Below, piece after piece: positions 60,658-64,000 of a stretch of 64,000 nt of DNA. The notes below the pieces were generated by a model. It saw only the letters and a list, made by a program, of their open reading frames with translations, was not told the DNA's origin and made no database searches. The DNA comes from Nocardia transvalensis (GTDB taxonomy: Bacteria > Actinomycetota > Actinomycetes > Mycobacteriales > Mycobacteriaceae). Each line of letters begins with the position of its first letter. Positions within the stretch are counted from its first letter, which is position 1. The stretch is taken from NCBI RefSeq assembly GCF_015477765.1, contig NZ_JADLQQ010000001.1:310001-374000 (forward strand), written 5' to 3'. The position numbers were made by a program, and so were the translations under genes.

Positions 60658-61791
60658 CTAGAGTTCGACCAGGTCGTAGCGGGCTACTCGGCGGGTGAGG
60701 ACCTGGAGGTGCTCGAGGCTGCCGCCGAGGGTGCGTTCGATGGCGGTCAGGCGGGCGGTGTAGTGGCTCACCGGGTATTCGGTGGTGATGCCGATGCCGC
60801 CGTGCATCTGGACCGCTTCCTGACCGATGTGGCGCGCCGAACGCCCGACCTGCAGGCGGGCGCGGGAGAAGACGATCGGATCGCCGGCCCCGTCGGCGAG
60901 TGCGGCGGTGGCGTAGTAGCTCATGCTGCGTGCCAGTTCCAGCGACACGTACATGTTCGCCGCCCGCTGGGTCAGCGTCTGGAACTTCGACAGGGTCACG
61001 CCGAACTGCTTGCGGGTCTTCAGATATTCGGCCGTCAGCCGCAGCGCCTCGGCCATCGCGCCGACCGACTCCGCGCACAGGGCGGCCTGCGCGGCACCGA
61101 TGCCGGACGCGATGGACTCGGTGGCATCACGGGTGTCACCGAGCAGTTCGGCAGGGGCGGAGGCGAATTCGAGCTGCGCTCCGCGCCGCTGGTCGAAGGT
61201 CCGGTAGGGCTTGCGGACCACCCCCTCCCCGTCGGCCGCCACCAGGAACAATCCGTTGGCGCCGCCCGGCAGCACCGCGCTCACCACCAGCTCGTCGGCG
61301 CAATCACCGTGTGGCACCGGGTTTTTCACCCCGGTCAGCCGATAGCCGTCACCGTCGGGATCTGCGGCGGCCTGGGTCGCCACTTCGGTTGCGGGCCAGC
61401 GCGATCCGGGTTCGGAGTGCGCGAAGGCCAGCAGTTTCGTTCCGGCCACCACCTCCGGCAGCACCCGTTGCCGCTGCTGCTCGGTTCCGGCCCGCGCGAC
61501 CAGACCGCCCGGCAGCAGCACCGCATCCAGCAGTGGCTCCGGCGCCAGCCGACGGCCGATCTCCTCCATGACGACCATGGTCTCCACCGGTCCGGCACCG
61601 ACACCGCCGTCCGCTTCGCCGAAACTCAGGCCCAGTACGCCCAATTCGGCCAGCTGAGACCACACCTCGCGGCTCCAGCCCAGCTCGGAGTCGATCACCT
61701 TCAGCCGGGATTCCGGGTCGTAGGCACGCGCGAGCAGTTCACGGACCGTGTCACGCAGCATGACCTGTTCATCGGTGAGTTCGAAATCCAT
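60658..61791 (-). CDS. Acyl-CoA dehydrogenase, smaller subunit type
   Basis: Flavoprotein of the acyl-CoA dehydrogenase family, 377 residues. Seen: MDFELTDEQVMLRDTVRELL, then ELGVLGLSFGEADGGVGAGP. The FAD-binding ending reads GQEAVQMHGGIGITTEYPVSHY. The family motif with a catalytic Glu before GT or GN is not obvious. Together with the next gene upstream it forms a pair resembling the heteromeric FadE enzymes of steroid side-chain oxidation in mycolata. ATG at 61791, 9 bp after the neighbouring gene, so co-translated. Substrate unknown. Confidence 0.88.
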   Translation of the reverse strand: MDFELTDEQVMLRDTVRELLARAYDPESRLKVIDSELGWSREVWSQLAELGVLGLSFGEADGGVGAGPVETMVVMEEIGRRLAPEPLLDAVLLPGGLVARAGTEQQRQRVLPEVVAGTKLLAFAHSEPGSRWPATEVATQAAADPDGDGYRLTGVKNPVPHGDCADELVVSAVLPGGANGLFLVAADGEGVVRKPYRTFDQRRGAQLEFASAPAELLGDTRDATESIASGIGAAQAALCAESVGAMAEALRLTAEYLKTRKQFGVTLSKFQTLTQRAANMYVSLELARSMSYYATAALADGAGDPIVFSRARLQVGRSARHIGQEAVQMHGGIGITTEYPVSHYTARLTAIERTLGGSLEHLQVLTRRVARYDLVEL

Positions 61792-61800
61792 GACAGCGCC

Positions 61801-62973
61801 TCACAATCCGAGGATGGTGGAGGCGATGATGGTGCGCTGCACCTCGCTCGAGCCTCCGTAGATGGTGGTCTTGCGGTAGTTCAGGTAGGCGGGACCGCTG
61901 CGCTGTGCCCAGTCCGGGGAGGCGATATCGCCGGTGCCCACCGGCAGCGCGTCCGGGCCCGCGATGTCCAGCAACAGTTCGGTCGCGGCCTGCTGCAACT
62001 CCGAGCCGCGCAGCTTCAGCACCGACGACGCCGGATTCGGTTTGCCCTCGGTGGAATTGGCGACCACCCGCAGCAGCGTCAACTCCAGCGCCAGCAACTC
62101 GTTCTCCAGCTCGGCGACGCGGGCGGCGAACAGCGGATCCTCCAGCAACGTGCCGTTACCCGATTTTACCTGTGCCGCATGCTCTTTCGCGACCGCCAAC
62201 CGGACCTTGGTGCGGCCGACACCGGTAATGCCGGTACGTTCGTTGCCGAGCAGGAATTTCGCGTAGGTCCAGCCCATGTTCTCCTCGCCGACCAGCTGAT
62301 CGGCCGGCACCCGGACGTTTTCGAAGAAGACCTCGTTCACCTCGTGGTGGCCGTCGATCAGCTTGATGGGCCGGATGGTGACACCGGGAGATTTCACGTC
62401 GAACAGCAGCAGCGAGATACCGGCCTGCTTCTTGGGCGCGTTGGGATCGGTGCGCACCAGGCAGAAGATCCAGTCCGCCCACTGGGCCGAGGTGGTCCAG
62501 ATCTTCTGGCCGTTGACGAGATAAGAGTCGCCGTCGCGCACCGCGGTCGTGCGCAGTGCGGCCAGGTCCGAACCGGCGTCGGGTTCGGAGAAGCCCTGGC
62601 ACCACCAGATGTCCAGCGCCGCGGTCGGCGGTAGGAACCGCTCCTTCAGCTCCTGAGAGCCGAACTGGGCGATCACCGGGCCGATCATGTTGGCGTTGAA
62701 GGTCAACGGTTCGGGCACGCACGCCAGCTGCAGTTCGTCTTCCCAGATGTGGCGCTGAATCGGCGTCCAGTCCTTGCCGCCCCATTCGGTCGGCCAGTTC
62801 GGTACCGCGAGGCCGTGTTCGTGCAGGATCTTGTGCGAGGTGACGATGTCGTCGCGGGAGAGTTCGCGGCCGTATTTCACCTTGTCGCGGATGTCGGCCG
62901 GGATCTCGGTCCGGTAGAACCGGCGCAGATCGTCCCGGAAGGCCACCTCGTCGGGTGACAGGGCAAGTTTCAT
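61801..62973 (-). CDS. Acyl-CoA dehydrogenase, larger subunit type
   Basis: Flavoprotein of 390 residues of the acyl-CoA dehydrogenase family. Seen: GLAVPNWPTEWGGKDWTPIQRHIW, WWCQGFSEPDAGSDLAALRT (the FAD signature), GQKIWTTSAQWADWIFCLVRT, and the C-terminal YGGSSEVQRTIIASTIL. In the usual position YEGT, the catalytic glutamate is replaced by glycine (YGGSS). In the heteromeric FadE pairs the base comes from another position, so this is not proof of inactivity. ATG at 62973. It is first in the operon with the gene at 60658 and is divergent from the secreted protein gene. Beta-oxidation of a sterol or fatty acid is inferred. Confidence 0.88.
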   Translation of the reverse strand: MKLALSPDEVAFRDDLRRFYRTEIPADIRDKVKYGRELSRDDIVTSHKILHEHGLAVPNWPTEWGGKDWTPIQRHIWEDELQLACVPEPLTFNANMIGPVIAQFGSQELKERFLPPTAALDIWWCQGFSEPDAGSDLAALRTTAVRDGDSYLVNGQKIWTTSAQWADWIFCLVRTDPNAPKKQAGISLLLFDVKSPGVTIRPIKLIDGHHEVNEVFFENVRVPADQLVGEENMGWTYAKFLLGNERTGITGVGRTKVRLAVAKEHAAQVKSGNGTLLEDPLFAARVAELENELLALELTLLRVVANSTEGKPNPASSVLKLRGSELQQAATELLLDIAGPDALPVGTGDIASPDWAQRSGPAYLNYRKTTIYGGSSEVQRTIIASTILGL

Positions 62974-63011
62974 GGGCTTCTCCCACTGCGTTCGTATGTC
63001 CGTGATCGAAC

Positions 63012-63025
63012 TTACCCCCCGGTAA
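63012..63025. promoter_or_regulatory. Inverted repeat TTACC-N4-GGTAA
   Basis: TTACC (63012-63016) and GGTAA (63021-63025) around four C in the divergent promoter of the acyl-CoA dehydrogenase and secreted protein genes, 39 bp upstream of the former. It may be a regulator site. Fatty-acid regulators of this group use comparable palindromes, but I cannot match it to a named one. Confidence 0.35.
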
Positions 63026-63176
63026 TCAGGGGTTGTCGGCTGGATCACAACGGCCGCGGCGGATCGGTACCGTGACCGGGCCCGCACAACCGGCGGCGAA
63101 CTGGTACGTTGCTGCGGGGAGGCCGGATTCGTCTTCTTCCGGCCGCCGAGGAGTTCACGACAAGGAGCACCACGAG

Positions 63177-64000
63177 TGAACGGCAGGACCATCGCGCGCC
63201 TGGCCGCGACTGCGGCCGCCTTCGGAATCGGCACGGCGACGCTGGGCAGCGCCACCGCCGAACCGCCCAAGTCACCCCTCGATCACGCGATCGATCAGCT
63301 CACCGCTGCCGCGGGCCCGGATCCGGCCGCCCAGGCCGGGGCGATGTCGGCGGCGAGGGCGGCGCAACTGGTCACGGCCGTGAAGCTCGATCAGATCGCG
63401 GGCGGGTTCGCGCCGTTCGCGTATCAGGCGCCCACCATCGGCTGCGGCGACAACTTCATCACCTTGACCGCGGCCGCGGGCGTTTCCGGCGCATCCGGAC
63501 CCAACCGCGGCATTGCGGGCGGTCCCGGCACGCTGCGCTTCCAGGCCACCCCGGCGGTGTCGGGCTACCCGATCGCCTCGGGCCTCACGGTCGCCTGGCT
63601 GAACGTGAGCAACGGCCGCAGCGGTATCAACCCGCTCGACGACCAGACCGACTACCACCTGCCCGGCCTGTCCAAGACCGTCGAAACCGGCCCCGGCACC
63701 GTTGTCGCCTCGATGTGGGGCACGGTCAACTACCCCACCTCGCTGTGCGTCATGACCCCCACGGTCGGCCTGTTCACCGTCGCCGAGGACCCGGCCCCCG
63801 CCGACCCCAACACCCCCCAACCCGCCCCGCCCGCCCCCAACGGCGCCCCCGCGGGCGAAACCTCCCCCGGCACAACCCATACCGACCCCAAGGCCATCCC
63901 ACCCGGCGACAACGCCCCGGCCTCTCCCCACCACCCCTCCCAACCCCCGGTAGCCCCAGGCGCCGTAGCGGCCACCCCCAGCCCCGAACCCACCCACACC
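63177..64000 (+). CDS. Secreted proline-rich protein (partial, runs off right edge)
   Basis: Exported protein with at least 274 codons; no stop in the window. A signal peptide starts MNGRTIARLAATAAAFGIG and ends near SATAEPP. A folded part follows (about 30-200), with YQAPTIGCGDNFITLTAAAG, TVAWLNVSNGRSGINPLDDQT, VVASMWGTVNYPTSLCVMTP and two cysteines that could pair. After residue 205 it is strongly proline- and alanine-rich (PAPPAPNGAPAGE and similar), consistent with a flexible wall-spanning tail. GTG at 63177 after AAGGAG. It is divergent from the acyl-CoA dehydrogenases. I do not recognise a named family. Confidence 0.78.

Overview
The window is high-GC, densely coding actinobacterial chromosome, most likely Nocardia or a close mycolic-acid relative. 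The evidence is gene content and order. Most of the left 28 kb has recognisable counterparts of the M. tuberculosis Rv3247c-Rv3268 neighbourhood: thymidylate kinase, ahcY, alkB, F420 genes fbiA/fbiB, whiB2, the Rv3259 and Rv3258c families, phosphomannomutase, a TobH-like protein, manA, manC, wbbL, rmlD, a LytR-CpsA-Psr protein and the TIGR03089 family. These genes supply GDP-mannose and the rhamnose linker of arabinogalactan, so the cell envelope is the theme. No rRNA, tRNA, prophage or insertion sequence was seen.

Layout. 0-5 kb: tmk (partial), a glycerophosphodiesterase lipoprotein, a triplicated hairpin block, ahcY, and alkB without its usual rubredoxin and TetR genes. 5-9 kb: a DcuS/CitA-type two-component system divergent from a C4-dicarboxylate carrier. 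9-18 kb: NUDIX, fbiB-fbiA, whiB2, Rv3259-like, DUF3499, pmm-tobH-manA, and a cation-efflux protein; this block is inverted relative to the remembered M. tuberculosis order. 18-22.7 kb: a phytoene-dehydrogenase-like flavoprotein, a secreted beta-helix protein behind a perfect Crp/GlxR-type site, a 34-codon ORF, and a TetR/DUF4267 pair with a double operator. 22.7-28 kb: manC, wbbL and rmlD divergent from cpsA-TIGR03089. 28-32 kb: a cytochrome P450, a carboxylesterase, a SelW-like protein, a YchJ-family gene with one in-frame stop, and a 33-residue amphipathic peptide gene.

32.3-35.1 kb holds an Rad50/SMC-like ATPase with a CPVC zinc-hook motif overlapping a 138-residue HEPN-like protein. This is the best candidate for an undescribed conflict or defence module. 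36.1-43.7 kb holds four translationally coupled genes (SWIM zinc finger, MoxR AAA+, DUF5682, VWA) that resemble the uncharacterised yehQ/yehL/yehM/yehP set of E. coli, with a 26-residue amphipathic peptide gene antisense at the end.

44-55 kb: an ABC exporter pair, a Ser/Thr kinase, endonuclease IV, a TauD-like dioxygenase, a CoA-transferase/HMG-CoA-lyase-like pair, a flavin-binding protein, a GAF-ANTAR regulator, a kinase-fragment-like protein and a phosphoribosyltransferase-like protein. 55.2-55.7 kb is a degenerate tandem repeat of about 20-bp units ending in REP-like hairpins. 55.7-64 kb: TetR with a divergent FAD monooxygenase sharing a double operator, a SnoaL-like gene behind a MerR-type promoter, a GNAT enzyme, two small membrane-linked proteins, an acyl-CoA dehydrogenase pair, and a secreted proline-rich protein cut by the right edge.

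All functions are inferred from motifs and family knowledge read by eye. No database search was run. Comparisons with M. tuberculosis and E. coli gene order are from memory.
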